Shown: positions 11,501 to 22,233 of the stretch, piece after piece
Position numbering within the stretch: the stretch's first letter is position 1
Layout of the letters: each line of letters starts with the position of its first letter
NCBI RefSeq assembly: GCF_019393635.1
Contig: NC_057866.1
Span: 226,389,359 to 226,453,358 of the forward strand
DNA length: 64,000 nt
From: Dromiciops gliroides
Taxonomy: Eukaryota > Chordata > Mammalia > Microbiotheria > Microbiotheriidae
Reading direction: 5' to 3'
Translations under genes and position numbers: made by a program
Notes under the pieces: generated by a model
Seen by the model: the letters and a program-made list of their open reading frames with translations, nothing else
What the model was told of the DNA's origin: nothing
Databases searched by the model: none

Positions 11501-12648
11501 ATATATTTAGCATATTAACCAAACCATGCCACACACAGTAAAAGCACATTTAGGCTCAGGGACAAGTTTTTCATATTTCTAGTGCATATCTGCTTCTCTT
11601 GTAAGATTGAAAGTGTAAACAGGTATACAAGTTTAAGCATTATCCACCCAAGATACAAGAATAACACTTTATCTAACAAGAACATGAAGCACAGCCATTC
11701 ATATCTGTTGAATTACTTCTTTTAAGAATGTTAAATGTAAATGTCTATTTTTCTAAACATACTTTGCATGTTGTCTAGATGTCTAGTTTGGAGAGAGAAT
11801 GGATTCTGGTGGGTTTAATGATTAAGTTGTTTGTGATAATATACTTTCCTTATATAAAGCCACATTATAAATTTGTTATGTCTTGAGTTTTTGATTCTTC
11901 ACTTATTTCTATTAATTTTTTAAAATCATAAATTCAGACTAATCTTAGCTTTAAAAAACTTTGTTTTGCCATTCAGAACTTTTTTCCTTTGCTATTTTGA
12001 TGGTAGAAGAGGAAGTCTGATAGTAACGTTATGAAAAAATGATATAAATCTTGTTTCTCATCACTCTAAATTCTTTATATGTTTCATGTAAGTGTTAAAA
12101 AGTCATTTCACAAAACCCCTTGGAAACGGTCATTGTCAAGTATGTATCCCTATATTCTATATCCCTTGCTGCATTTCAGTGATGTCTGACCATAACTGTT
12201 TCCTTCTATTCTAATAATGGAGGACTCCATTGGTCCATGAGTCATTTTTCATGAAGTCAAAAATTCCTTCTCTTCCCTCTGTGGATTATCCATTCCCTCT
12301 CTTAGTATTTCATTCCCCACAAAAGATGAGGGGAGGACAAGAACAATGATGCTGCTTTTTAAGGAGTTGATGGAGCCCAAGTGACTAATTCATGCAAAAC
12401 AATGAATGGTCTTATGTAAACCTTAATGGCCCAGTCTGTGATGACCCTTATTTTGAGAACCATTGGTCTAAGGCCTGAGTTCTCAACTGTTTTTTGTGTG
12501 TCAGACACCCATGGCTGTTTGAAGCCTATGGGATCCCTTCTCAAAATGTTCATGAATACATAGGATTACGAAGTAAATTGCTTTTATCAAAATACATTTA
12601 TCCCAGTATTTTATAAAATAAGTTCATGAACCTCAGGTTAAGGTCAGG

Positions 12649-12783
12649 GTAGCTAGGTGGTGTAGTGGATTGAGCACTGGCCCTGCAGTCAGGAGTTCAA
12701 ATCCGACATCAGACACTTGACACTTACTAGCTGTGTGACCCTGGGCAAGTCACTGAACCCCAATTGCCTCACAAAAAACCAAC
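12649..12783 (+). mobile_element. tRNA-derived SINE (subtype A)
   Basis: Plus-strand copy with AGTTCAAATCC B-box and CAATTGCCTCAC end. The head is somewhat diverged (GGTAGCTAGGTGGTGTAGTG). Confidence 0.88.
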
Positions 12784-13059
12784 AAAGAATCCATGGTCTA
12801 AGGCCATGCTCCACTGAATGCTACTTATTAGCATATTGAGATTTTGCCTAATCAGTCATATGAGAAGGGGAATTTGCTCTGGAAGCACTCCAGGGAACTT
12901 ACTAGGGTATACATATAGAAATAGAACACTAGAATAGTATAACTGATATGTATTGAGGCCGATTTTGTAATCACAGTAGGAGTAGGGAAACCAGAGTTCT
13001 AGCTCTGATCTTTTTAGACCAGTGAGCCATGTGTAAGTAACACTGTGACTAATGCTTGG

Positions 13060-13475
13060 AATTGAGATTTGGAAGAGACCTGAGAAATCATGTAATCAAG
13101 TATCATTACAGTTGAGGAAACAGTTTCAATGGCCTGCTTGAAGTCACGCAGCTAATGTACCCAATAGTCATAATTAGTATATGGAGTGAGGTCATAGTTT
13201 ATATAGAAGAGGGACAAAAGGGAAGAGAATAAGCATTTATTAGTGCCAGACACTGAGCTAAGTGATTTACTGAGATCTCATTTGGATCCTCACAACAATC
13301 CTCTGAAAGAGGTGCTTTTGTTATCCCCATTTTATAGTTGAGAAATGGGCAGATAAAGAGTTAAGTGACTTGCCCAGGGTCAAATAGTTAAGTGTCTGAG
13401 AGACAAGATTTGCACTTAGGTCCATCCTGGCTTCAGGCCAGTGCTTTGTTCCACTGACGTCTGCTACCTCAGAAC
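13060..13475 (-). mobile_element. MIR relics (two)
   Basis: 13060-13160 and 13225-13475 carry minus-strand MIR phrases such as TCACAACAATCCTCTGAAAG and GTGACTTGCCCAGGGTCAAA. Confidence 0.6.
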
Positions 13476-13635
13476 TACAGAAAGTAAGTGATTTAATTAG
13501 GACCTGGCATGAAGACATCACCAAGGGCTTTTGACTTGCCGTGTATGAGATTATAACTAAAAATAATTAGACTGAATCTAACAGAAGTTAGAATCTATAT
13601 TCACACCCTGGGTGTTTACTTTATTGTTTTTGTTT

Positions 13636-13771
13636 GTTTTGGTTTTTTGCGGGGCAATGAGGGTTAAGTGACTTGCCCAGGGTCACACAGATAGTAAGTG
13701 CTAAGTGTCAGAACTCTGATCCTCCTGAATCCAGGGCCAGTGCTTTATCCACCTCGCCACCTAGCTGCCCC
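13636..13771 (-). mobile_element. tRNA-derived SINE (subtype B)
   Basis: Flanked by CTGGGTGTTTACT (13609) and CTGGGTGTTACT (13772), an imperfect target duplication. Confidence 0.88.
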
Positions 13772-14287
13772 CTGGGTGTTACTCTTTAAACAGGAAGGCT
13801 TATACCTGGAGAGTTACACACTGGCTTAGGGGATTAGGCCGCTGTTCAAGCATTTCAAAACTCCTTTTTGGAAATTAGAAGTAAGGCTGCCTAATTCATT
13901 TTATACCTTCTGTGATTAAAATTTTAGTATGTGTAGGCCATGTGGGTTTATTTGTGTTTGCAAGGCAGTTTATATACTTGCAAACATAGGATTAGTGCCC
14001 GCAAGTGGAGTCCTATAATGAAATTGGTCCCACTACACAGATCCCCTGAGTAGTCTTTGTTCTGACATCACAAGTAAGCTCGTCATCTGGGTATACTGGC
14101 CAAAATTATTTGGTGACCACCGAATATGGGAGGAACTTGTTTTGCTCTTGGCCTGAGCTTTTATTCCCATGCATGATAGCTGTTAACCTGAGATGAGCAC
14201 TCTGGTGAGGATGGCTCTGTAGTGATATGAAGGTGACAGATGATTTTTTTAAAAACTTTACTTAAAGATTGGATAGTCTAAATTCTC

Positions 14288-14453
14288 TTTTCGTTTGTTT
14301 TTGGTTAGGCAATTGGATTAAGTGGACTTGCCAGGGTCACACAGCTAGTAAATTGTCAAGTGTCTGAGGCGGATTTGAACTCAGGTCCTCCTGAATCCAG
14401 GGCTGGTGTTCTATCCACTGTGCCACCTAGCTGCCCTTTTCTTTTTGTTTGTT
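14288..14453 (-). mobile_element. tRNA-derived SINE (subtype A)
   Basis: Perfect 16-bp target duplication GATAGTCTAAATTCTC at 14272-14287 and 14454-14469. Confidence 0.93.
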
Positions 14454-14916
14454 GATAGTCTAAATTCTCAATGATTGTTGGGTAAAAAAAAGGAAGTTTA
14501 AGGGATTCAGGAAATGATTTTTTTAAAGACAGATATGAAGATATTTGGTTGTTTTTTTAAAGCAAGTTGAGCAGATATGTGAACCCTTTAGAAAGTTGGA
14601 AGCCTCCACCAGGACAACTGATTTTTTTGTATGTCAGCCAGACAGAACAAGACAGGAGGAAAGTATCTCAGGGATAAAGAACATGTTCCACGTCACCACT
14701 GTAGAACTTAATTACATGTTTAAGTGAGATGGTGATAATAACTAATGATGTGATTATTAGAGTGACAGGTTAATTTAGCCATGTATTTAGATGACTGGAT
14801 GTAACTTGAATTCTTGTCACCCCAAACTTCTGGAATAAATCCAGTGATCCTTTTTTTCAAACAGGTATTGCCAAGGATAAAACTTCTGACTGGGCAACTT
14901 AAAACCACTAGTTAAT

Positions 14917-15290
14917 TTCCTTTTTAATAATATTTTTCCAATTATATATAAAAACAATTTTTAATGTTTTTTTTACAATTTTGAGTTCCAAATTCTTTTC
15001 CCTTGTCTTACCCCTCTGGAGACAGCAAAGCAATTTGATATAGGATATGCATGTGTAGTCATGCAAAAACCTATTTCCATATTAGTCATGTTGTGAAAGA
15101 AAACAGACCCCAAACAACAACAGGCAAAGTAAAAATAGTATTGCTTCGATCTGTATTCAGACTCAATCAGTTCTTTCCATTGGAGGTAGATAACATTTTC
15201 ATCATAATTCTTTTGGGATTGTCTTGAATCATTATATTGCTGAGAATAAGCTAAGTCATTCACAGCTGATCATCATATAATATTTCTGTG
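14917..15290 (-). mobile_element. L1 3'-end fragment
   Basis: TTCCAATTATATATAAAAAC to CATTATATTGCTGAGAATAA, the minus-strand L1 3' end. Confidence 0.78.
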
Positions 15291-15403
15291 TACACTGTTT
15301 CCCTGATTCTGCTTACTTTACATGCTTTGATCCACTGTGCCTCTACGTGCTCCCCTTCATTTTCAAGATATTTTAAATTTAATCATTTTTTCTTATCTAA
15401 AAC

Positions 15404-15518
15404 CAGTTTCCTCATCTAAAATGAGCTGGAGAAGGAAATGGCAAACCACTCCAGTATCTGCCATAAAAACCGCAAATGGGATCATAAAGAGTCAGAAAGG
15501 ACTGAAAAATGATGGAAC
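15404..15518 (+). mobile_element. MAR1-like SINE tail
   Basis: CTCATCTAAAATGAGCTGGA and AATGGCAAACCACTCCAGTA; the tRNA head is missing. Confidence 0.7.
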
Positions 15519-16249
15519 AGAAATTTCTCCTTCCCTACTGATTGCCCCCACAACTACAACAGATCTTTGAAAAAATAACAAAACCCATGTAACAAATAAG
15601 CATATTCAAGCAAAACAGATTCACAAAGTGTGCAAGACTGTTTATTTCTCTGCCCTTGCTTTTGTCCTCACCACTGTCACGAGGTGGAGTACCAAGCTTT
15701 GTAACATGCTTAATTGTAGGCCCCTCTTGACTTGCATTCTCCAGAGTTTTAAGTCTTTACAAGTTTTTTTTTTTAATTTTATCATGTTGCTTGCTTTAGA
15801 TAAATCGTTTTTCTTGGGTCTAATCAGGTCAGACTCATATCCTTTTTGTCCTAAGGGCACAAGCCATTGAAAGCTACTTCATTGACTTTGCCCTGATTGC
15901 CCTGAAGGTATTTTTTTGGGGTTTTGGGTTGGTGTTTTAACGCTTATTAAAGCTCATTTCTGTACTGCACTTCTGCAACAATCACTTCTTCTATGGTGAA
16001 GAAGCCTTTTTGTCACTGATGCATCCAAATTACAGGACTTTGGGCAAAAAGCAGCTTCGCACAAGTGCTCACCAGCCTAAAAGCCTCTCTAATCAGTAGG
16101 ATCTTTTTTTCCCTACTGGAAGAAAAACTCTCAAGGACATGGCCAGCTGGTGGTGGGTGAGCTGTGTTGTGTGCAAATAGGAAGGGCTGATTCATTCCTT
16201 GGCTCACTAGATGCCCCGTCATCATTGCTGTTTTTCTGACATTGCCTCA

Positions 16250-16345
16250 GTTTTCACAGGGTTATTGTATGGATAAAATGAGATCATATTTATAAAGTGC
16301 GAGCACCATGCTTTTGCCACATAGTAGGTGCTTAATAAATGTTGT
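16250..16345 (+). mobile_element. MIR/L2-type tail
   Basis: CATAGTAGGTGCTTAATAAA ending with GGATAAAATGAGATCATATT upstream of it, typical of MIR/L2 3' ends. Confidence 0.55.
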
Positions 16346-16859
16346 TTCCTCCTAATTAATATTTAACATCTGAATTTTGGAATTTTTATGTTATTTTGGT
16401 TTCAGTCATCTAATCTGAATGGTCTTTGAAGGTTAGAAACTGAAATTACACTTTAATAAATACTTATGAATTATTTTAAGTGATATTGGTGTGTCTTCAA
16501 AATAAAAACACCCTTCGAAATACAAATGAGCCCTAATGGCCACCTTACTCCTAACTCCTCTATTAGCTAGAAACTGAGAAACTGCATTTGCTTTGTCAAG
16601 CAAAATTCTCTGGCGATGAGTTTTGCCTGAAGGTTCAGCCCCTGGATCTCTGACTCACTGACAAAGGGACGACATGTTTTAGATGCCACCTCATGCCTCT
16701 GGGGTCACCTTGATTGTGGAGGGGAGAAGGAGGGGGTAAGGGTTAGTGGGTTGTGTAATGGCCAAATAAACACTCCGTCTGCTTATGCTAAAGCGTGGGA
16801 CTCTGGGTAGAAAACTCCTGTGACTCCCTATCTCCCTGGGGATCAAGCATTTATTAAGC

Positions 16860-17002
16860 ACCATTGATAAAGCACCGGCTCTGGATTGAGGAGGAACAAA
16901 TTCAAATCGGCCTCAGACACTTGACACTTACTAGCTGTTTGACCCTGGGCAAGTCACATAACCCTTATTGCCCTGCCCCCCTCAAAAAAAACCCCACAAA
17001 AA
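16860..17002 (+). mobile_element. 5'-truncated tRNA-derived SINE (subtype B)
   Basis: Starts inside the A-box region (TGATAAAGCACCGGCTCTGG) and continues to the CCCTGCCCCCCTC(A)n tail. Confidence 0.85.
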
Positions 17003-17873
17003 TATTAAGAATCACTGCAAAGGAGCTAAAAGACAGCTCTCCCTCAAAGAGTTTTAACTGTTTAATGGAGGTCAAATGCAAGCAAAGCTATATACTGGAT
17101 AATTAGAAAATAACTGAAGGGAGTGGGGTGGGGTTAGGATTAAAGTTTAAACTGGCCAGAACTCTCCTAGAGAAGTTAAATTCAAGGACAGACACACCTG
17201 GAGCAGCAAGAGAGAGACCCATTGGTCGGGGCTGCTCCTGAATGGCGGCAGAGGGATGGAAATGGCTCCAGAGATGGGAGCAGCCGCCTTAGCCCGGCTT
17301 CTCCCAGTCCCACCCCCAGTGGGCTCACGCGGTCACCCCACGGGGGCGTTTCTCCTGTTCGAGGGGAGAGGTATCTTAGAGAAGGTCCTCTGTGCCATCT
17401 TCCCTGGAGACAACTCTTAAGGGCTCCTTCCTCTGGCGCTTAAATAAAAGATGATCAGATTCTCACTGGATTTGTTTAAGAGGAATACCGAAGGACCCCC
17501 TACAACCCATTTGCCCCGTGACAGAAAGCACTGAATTTAGAGGGTTGGTTTCCCTGTAGAAGGTGGACATTAAGGAAGCCCGGAAAGTTTGCAACGGAGG
17601 AGGGGGACAGCCGGTCTGGAACCCCGAGGTGGAGGTCTTGTTTGTGGGGTAGCAGGAGGTGGAGTGTCTAAGGGGCATGTGTCAGGGGAGCAAGGGGTAA
17701 AGCGGAAGCCTTGATGCTCTCGCCGTTTGACGTCGGGTGGGCGTAGCTCAGTGTACAGAGGGCGGGTGAGGAGGAGCAGGAAGAAGCCGATGGAGCCGCG
17801 GAGAAAGAGGTGGGGGGCTGCCACCTGCGGCCGTGAAGAGGAGACCACGGAGGGGAGCGCCGCAGCCGCCACC

Positions 17874-17915
17874 ATGAGCGCCGGGGACTCGCGCGGCGGG
17901 GACTCTCAGCCTCAG
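17874..17915 (+). CDS. CASP6: CASP6 exon 1 (start codon; phase problem)
   Basis: The ATG sits in an excellent context (GCCGCCACCATGA) in the CpG island and reads [14 protein letters not shown] up to donor CAG|gtggga. Human exon 1 has a similar length and also begins MS. The exon ends in phase 0, but exon 2 needs a phase-1 upstream end, as in human. No alternative donor or in-frame ATG nearby fixes this. A one-base sequence error in this GC-rich exon or a different first exon is likely. An in-frame upstream ATG at 17790 has a poorer context. Confidence 0.65.
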
Positions 17916-20900
17916 GTGGGAGAAGAAGCGTGCCCCCAGACCCGCCCCGCTTGGTCCTTCATGCCCACCACCCCTCCTGTCCCCTTTTCCTCTCTCCCTT
18001 CTTGTTCCTCTTCTTCCACCCTTCTCCCTTTCCCTTCCTCCTCCACCCCCTTCTCTTTTCTCCTCTCTTCCCTTTCCCCGTTCCCCCATACCCCTCCACT
18101 AGAAAGTGGGAGCACTTAGATCCAGCCCTACCCCCCCCCCCCACTCCCGTGAGCTCGGGACAGGCTTGTTTGGCCGGACCCCGCGGCCCTTCCACCTTGA
18201 ACTTGGGAGCGTCCGCCTCCCGTCCCGGCTACTCTCCTCCCGGGCCCTTTGGGGCCCCTCCCGCAGTAACAGGCCATCTTCTGCGTGAACCCCCCAAACT
18301 GCCTCGCGGCCGCCTCGCTTTCTTTTCACCGGCATTTCTCTTTTCTGTGCACTTCTCTTCCCACGGGAGCTGGCTCTCCCGGAGGGCTCGGTCCGCCTGT
18401 TGCCGAGCCCCCCCTCGCCCCGCCCCCCCCCAGCCGCTTAAATCCTCACGGAAGGTTAGAGCTGGACTGGGAAGACCCAAGCTCATGGCCTGGCTCAGAC
18501 TCTTCCTAGCTGTGTGACCTTGTTGCAGCCAGTCGGTGCGCCTCTCCCAGCCTCAGCTTCCTCATCTCGAAAATGGGCTCATTAAAGCCCCTTCCTTCCA
18601 CCCTTGGTGTTAAGGATCAAAAGAGATCCATTTATGCAAAGTGCTTTGCATCCCTGAAAGCACTACATCTGTGCAAGCTGTTGATGATGATGCGTGTGGG
18701 AGTTTATTTCTCGCCTCTTGAAAATGGAAATCTAAAAGTAGCGAATGCAGCTTCCCTGGGGAGGGCAGGGAGAAGTCGCTCCTTCCTTTTCTTTTCCCCT
18801 TGGGTTCAGATGCTAGGGCGACTGTTGCCTGGGGTATGAGGTCACCCAAGTGCTCTTGCCTCCCTGTCAATTCTCTCTCCCCTCTCTCCCTGGCTGAGGA
18901 GTTCCCAGTCTCTTTACCCCCTTCCCACCAGTAAACCAGCAAAGGGGACAGGTATGCAAAATGTGTGTGCCAGCCGTTTACTGCTCCAGTCTTCAGACCC
19001 TTCCGTGTCTGGACTTGTTTGAAACACAGGCTGTTTGGAGAAAATACCTGGCCAGCTCTTTGCCTTTGTTCATTGTGGGTCCCGAGGTATTGGCTTGAAA
19101 CGGAATTCATTTAATCTTTCTTCAGAATGACTGGCTCCCATTACTGCTCATCTGATGTATTACTTCTCCAAAGCTGCTTAAAAACACCAAAAACCCTTGT
19201 AGCTTGAGGAGCAACAAGATTGGAGCTTCAAGGGGCCCCCCCCCCCAGTACTTTTGTGTCTATTCTTACCCCTCCCCCCATTCCGATTGTCCAGGGATGC
19301 CTCATAGAATAAACCTAGGCTTGTTCTGAGCCAAGTGGGGAAGTAGTGTGATGATGCTCTCACTGCTAAGGAAGGAGAAACGTCTGGGGGGGGGGGGCGG
19401 GTGACTAGGAGCAGCTGGGAACTGGTAGCCAGAATTCAGTTTAGTTCCACAAACATTTATTCAGCCCTTCATTGTTCTGGGGGTGCCGGGGCTACAAAGA
19501 CAAAGAAGTGGACTTAGTGCCTATGCTTGAGATGGGATATTTAAGCAGGTAAATATTACAATCGGGCAGCTTTTTATTCCTCTATTTTGTGTCTGGTAAA
19601 GTAACAGTGTAGGTCTCCATTAAGTGGAGTGGGAATTTTCCCCCCCACGATAAGTTTTTAATCATGTGAGATAATGCCATTACTGGGGGGGGGGGGTTTA
19701 AGGGGAGCATCCAAGGGAGCAGCAGACTCCCCGCTCCTCCAAATCCACTGGCAAGGACTGGCCCCCTCTTGTTGCCTCCCAGATTCCTCCAAAGGGTTGA
19801 GAAGGTCAATAATCCAGGTCTTTGACCAGGTGGAGGGGGTTTATTTATTAGTCCTCACCTCTATATAGTTCCCCAGGATGACTACCCAACCAGGATACAC
19901 CATCCTGTGTTGAAGTGGTCTGAGTCATACCTTTCTTGAGGGTTAAGTGACTTGCCCAGGATCACACAGCTAGCTGTCAAGTGTCCTGAGGCCACATTTG
20001 AACTCAGATCCTTCTGAATCCAGGACGGGTGCTTTGTCCACTTCACCACCTAGCTGCCCAAGTGTATACTTTTTGTACTTACTGTCTCCCCAGTTAGAAT
20101 GCAAGCTCTTTGGGAGCAGAGATTGTTTCGTTCTTTGTACTTGTATCCACAGTGCCAACCACATAGTAGGCTCTTAATGTTTGTTGATTGATAGACAGGA
20201 GAGGGAGAAAGCCTGGAGTCTTTGGAATTAATTAAGAATGCCTGACAGCCTTGTGAGAGAGGGGAGACATGGGCAGAGATATATGGAGTAGAGTCAGCAG
20301 GACCGATGGAAAGGGAGAGAAAGAAGAAATCAGCATTTCTGTGGCACCTACTGTGTGCCGGGCACTCTGCTAAACGCTTTTACCAATATCATCTCATGTG
20401 ATTCTTACAACAAGCTTGTGAGGCAGGCATTGTTATTATCCTCGTTTTACAGTTGAGGAAACTGAGGCAGACATGTTAAGTGACTTGCCCAGGGTCAGAG
20501 ACGGCCAATAAGAGTCTGAAGCTGGATTTGTCCTGACTCCAGGCTCAGCGTTCTATCGACTTTTGGCACCAGCTGCCTCTAAAGGGGTCTGATTGTATGT
20601 GGTGAGGCAGAGTAAGAGGTCATGGATGACACCAAGGTATGAACTTGGGTGACTGGGAGTACCAGGGGCAGCCTGCAGTCCCCCACCTCTGGGTGGGCTA
20701 AAGGCTGGCAGATCTATCACTTGAGTGTGGCTGTGCTTTGTGCCCATCAGGTGATCTCAGTAGTGAGCCCCCAGGAGTGTAGGGCCTTCGTATTGCCTAA
20801 TGAGGTGTGAACTGTCCCAGGTCAAAATGCCAGTTGTAGTGGGATCAGGCCTTCCAGCCTGGGTGAGATGAGCAAACCCAGTCTTAAAAGAAAGGGAAGG

Positions 20901-22158
20901 AAATTTTGCTCCTGGGAGGGCAGGGATCTTAACGTCTTAAACTTTGTGGACACAGTAAATATTTGTTAAATAAGTTGAGGGAAGCCTGTCAAGGTAGGTA
21001 AGAAGGGCTTGGCATTGAATCATTGTTTATTCATTCATGTGATATCTTCACAGGGGGGAGGTGTGGCCAGAAATCTAAAGTGAAAACAGACCTGGGCTCC
21101 AAAGGTAGGGGCACAGATTAGATAGTACTGGAAAGGGACCCACAGAGAAAGATAAGGTCAGAGATCCCACAACACCCACACTAGGGACAGCATCTTTGTT
21201 AAGATGGGAAATGGGGCTCCTGCAACAAAAATTATCCTATCTTTATCAGCCAAGCAATGCTAGAGTCAGTTATTCAGCCAGGACAGGGGCTTGCCCGTTT
21301 CTATAGAATTGGGCATTAATGTGGTCTTTGTTTCAATGGAATTCTACTTGTCACAGCCGGAAGGTTGCCCATTGCTTCATATATCTCTATCTAAAGATAG
21401 TTATTGCTTAGTGATGAAGCATTTAATTAATTAATTAATTTTTTTTTTGCAGGGCAATGAGGATATTGTTAGGAATCAGTGCTCTGAAGAAAGGCACTAA
21501 GGGTGATTGGAAAGGCTTCTTGTGGATTTTAGATGGGACCTGAAGGGAGCCAGGGAATAAGAGATGAGCAGGGCCAGAGTTGTAGGTGTGGGAGACAGAC
21601 AGGTAAAGTACATGGAGTTAGGAGGCGTGTGAGGAACATCAAGGTGTCCAGTGTCGTAGTAAGAAACAGTGGAGTGGGGGGCGGGAAGGAAGATGTAAGA
21701 AGACTGGAAATGGAGGAAGGAGGTCAGGTACTGAGTTGGGCTTTAAGAGCCTGGAGTGCCCTGGAGATCCAGGGAGCCCCTGGAGTAGGGGAGTGGAAGG
21801 GGGGATGAGATCAGTTTGGTGACCGGGTACAAGATGGATTGGGGGGCAGGGTGGGGAGGACTTGAGGCAAGAACCACCAGCAGCCACAGCAGTGATCCGA
21901 ATGTGAGATGTTGAGGGCCTGCCCCAGGATGGGAGCAGTGCCAGAGGAGAGATGAGGCACATACAAGAGGTGTGAGTGATGGAACGTTGGCAGTTGATTA
22001 GCTGTGAGAGGTAAAAGAATGAGGAATTGAAGGTGACCCTTAGGGTGATCCTGGGTGCCCGGGGGTGGGGTGGGTTGGTGGTACCTTCTGCAGTAATGGA
22101 GAAGTTGGAAGAGGGTTTGGGAGGAAAAGATAAAGAGTTTAGTAATCAATGGGCAGAG

Positions 22159-22233
<75 letters not shown>

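Larger units (their letters stand above)
11500..17200. other. PLA2G12A-CASP6 intergenic DNA
   Basis: No coding exon or RNA gene was recognised. The region holds five tRNA-type SINEs or fragments, a MAR1 tail, MIR relics and one L1 3' end, all listed separately. The segments 11.5-12.6 kb and 15.5-16.8 kb look unique. Confidence 0.55.
17220..18530 (+). promoter_or_regulatory. CASP6: CASP6 CpG-island promoter region
   Basis: GC- and CpG-rich block around the first CASP6 exon, clearly different from the AT-rich flanks. It includes an ETS-like core CGGAAG (17703-17708), a CRE-like TGACGTCG (17728-17735) and GC-rich stretches downstream of the start codon. No TATA box was seen at a suitable distance, so dispersed initiation is likely. 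The factor sites are inferred from motifs only. Confidence 0.6.

Noticed and set aside
17740-17770. tRNA-like A-box GCGTAGCTCAGTG in the CASP6 promoter
   Set aside because: No B-box (GGTTCGAATCC type) or acceptor-stem pairing follows at the right distance, so it is not a tRNA gene.
17930-18517. 195-codon plus-strand open frame in the CpG island
   Set aside because: It is made of pyrimidine-rich low-complexity sequence and has no family resemblance. CASP6 exon 1 explains the region.
18610-19110. 166-codon minus-strand open frame
   Set aside because: No recognisable domain or motif. It overlaps a MIR and intronic sequence, so chance is the simplest explanation.
21639-22149. Overlapping minus-strand open frames of 107 and 112 codons
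   Set aside because: They are antisense to an old interspersed repeat and have no conserved features.
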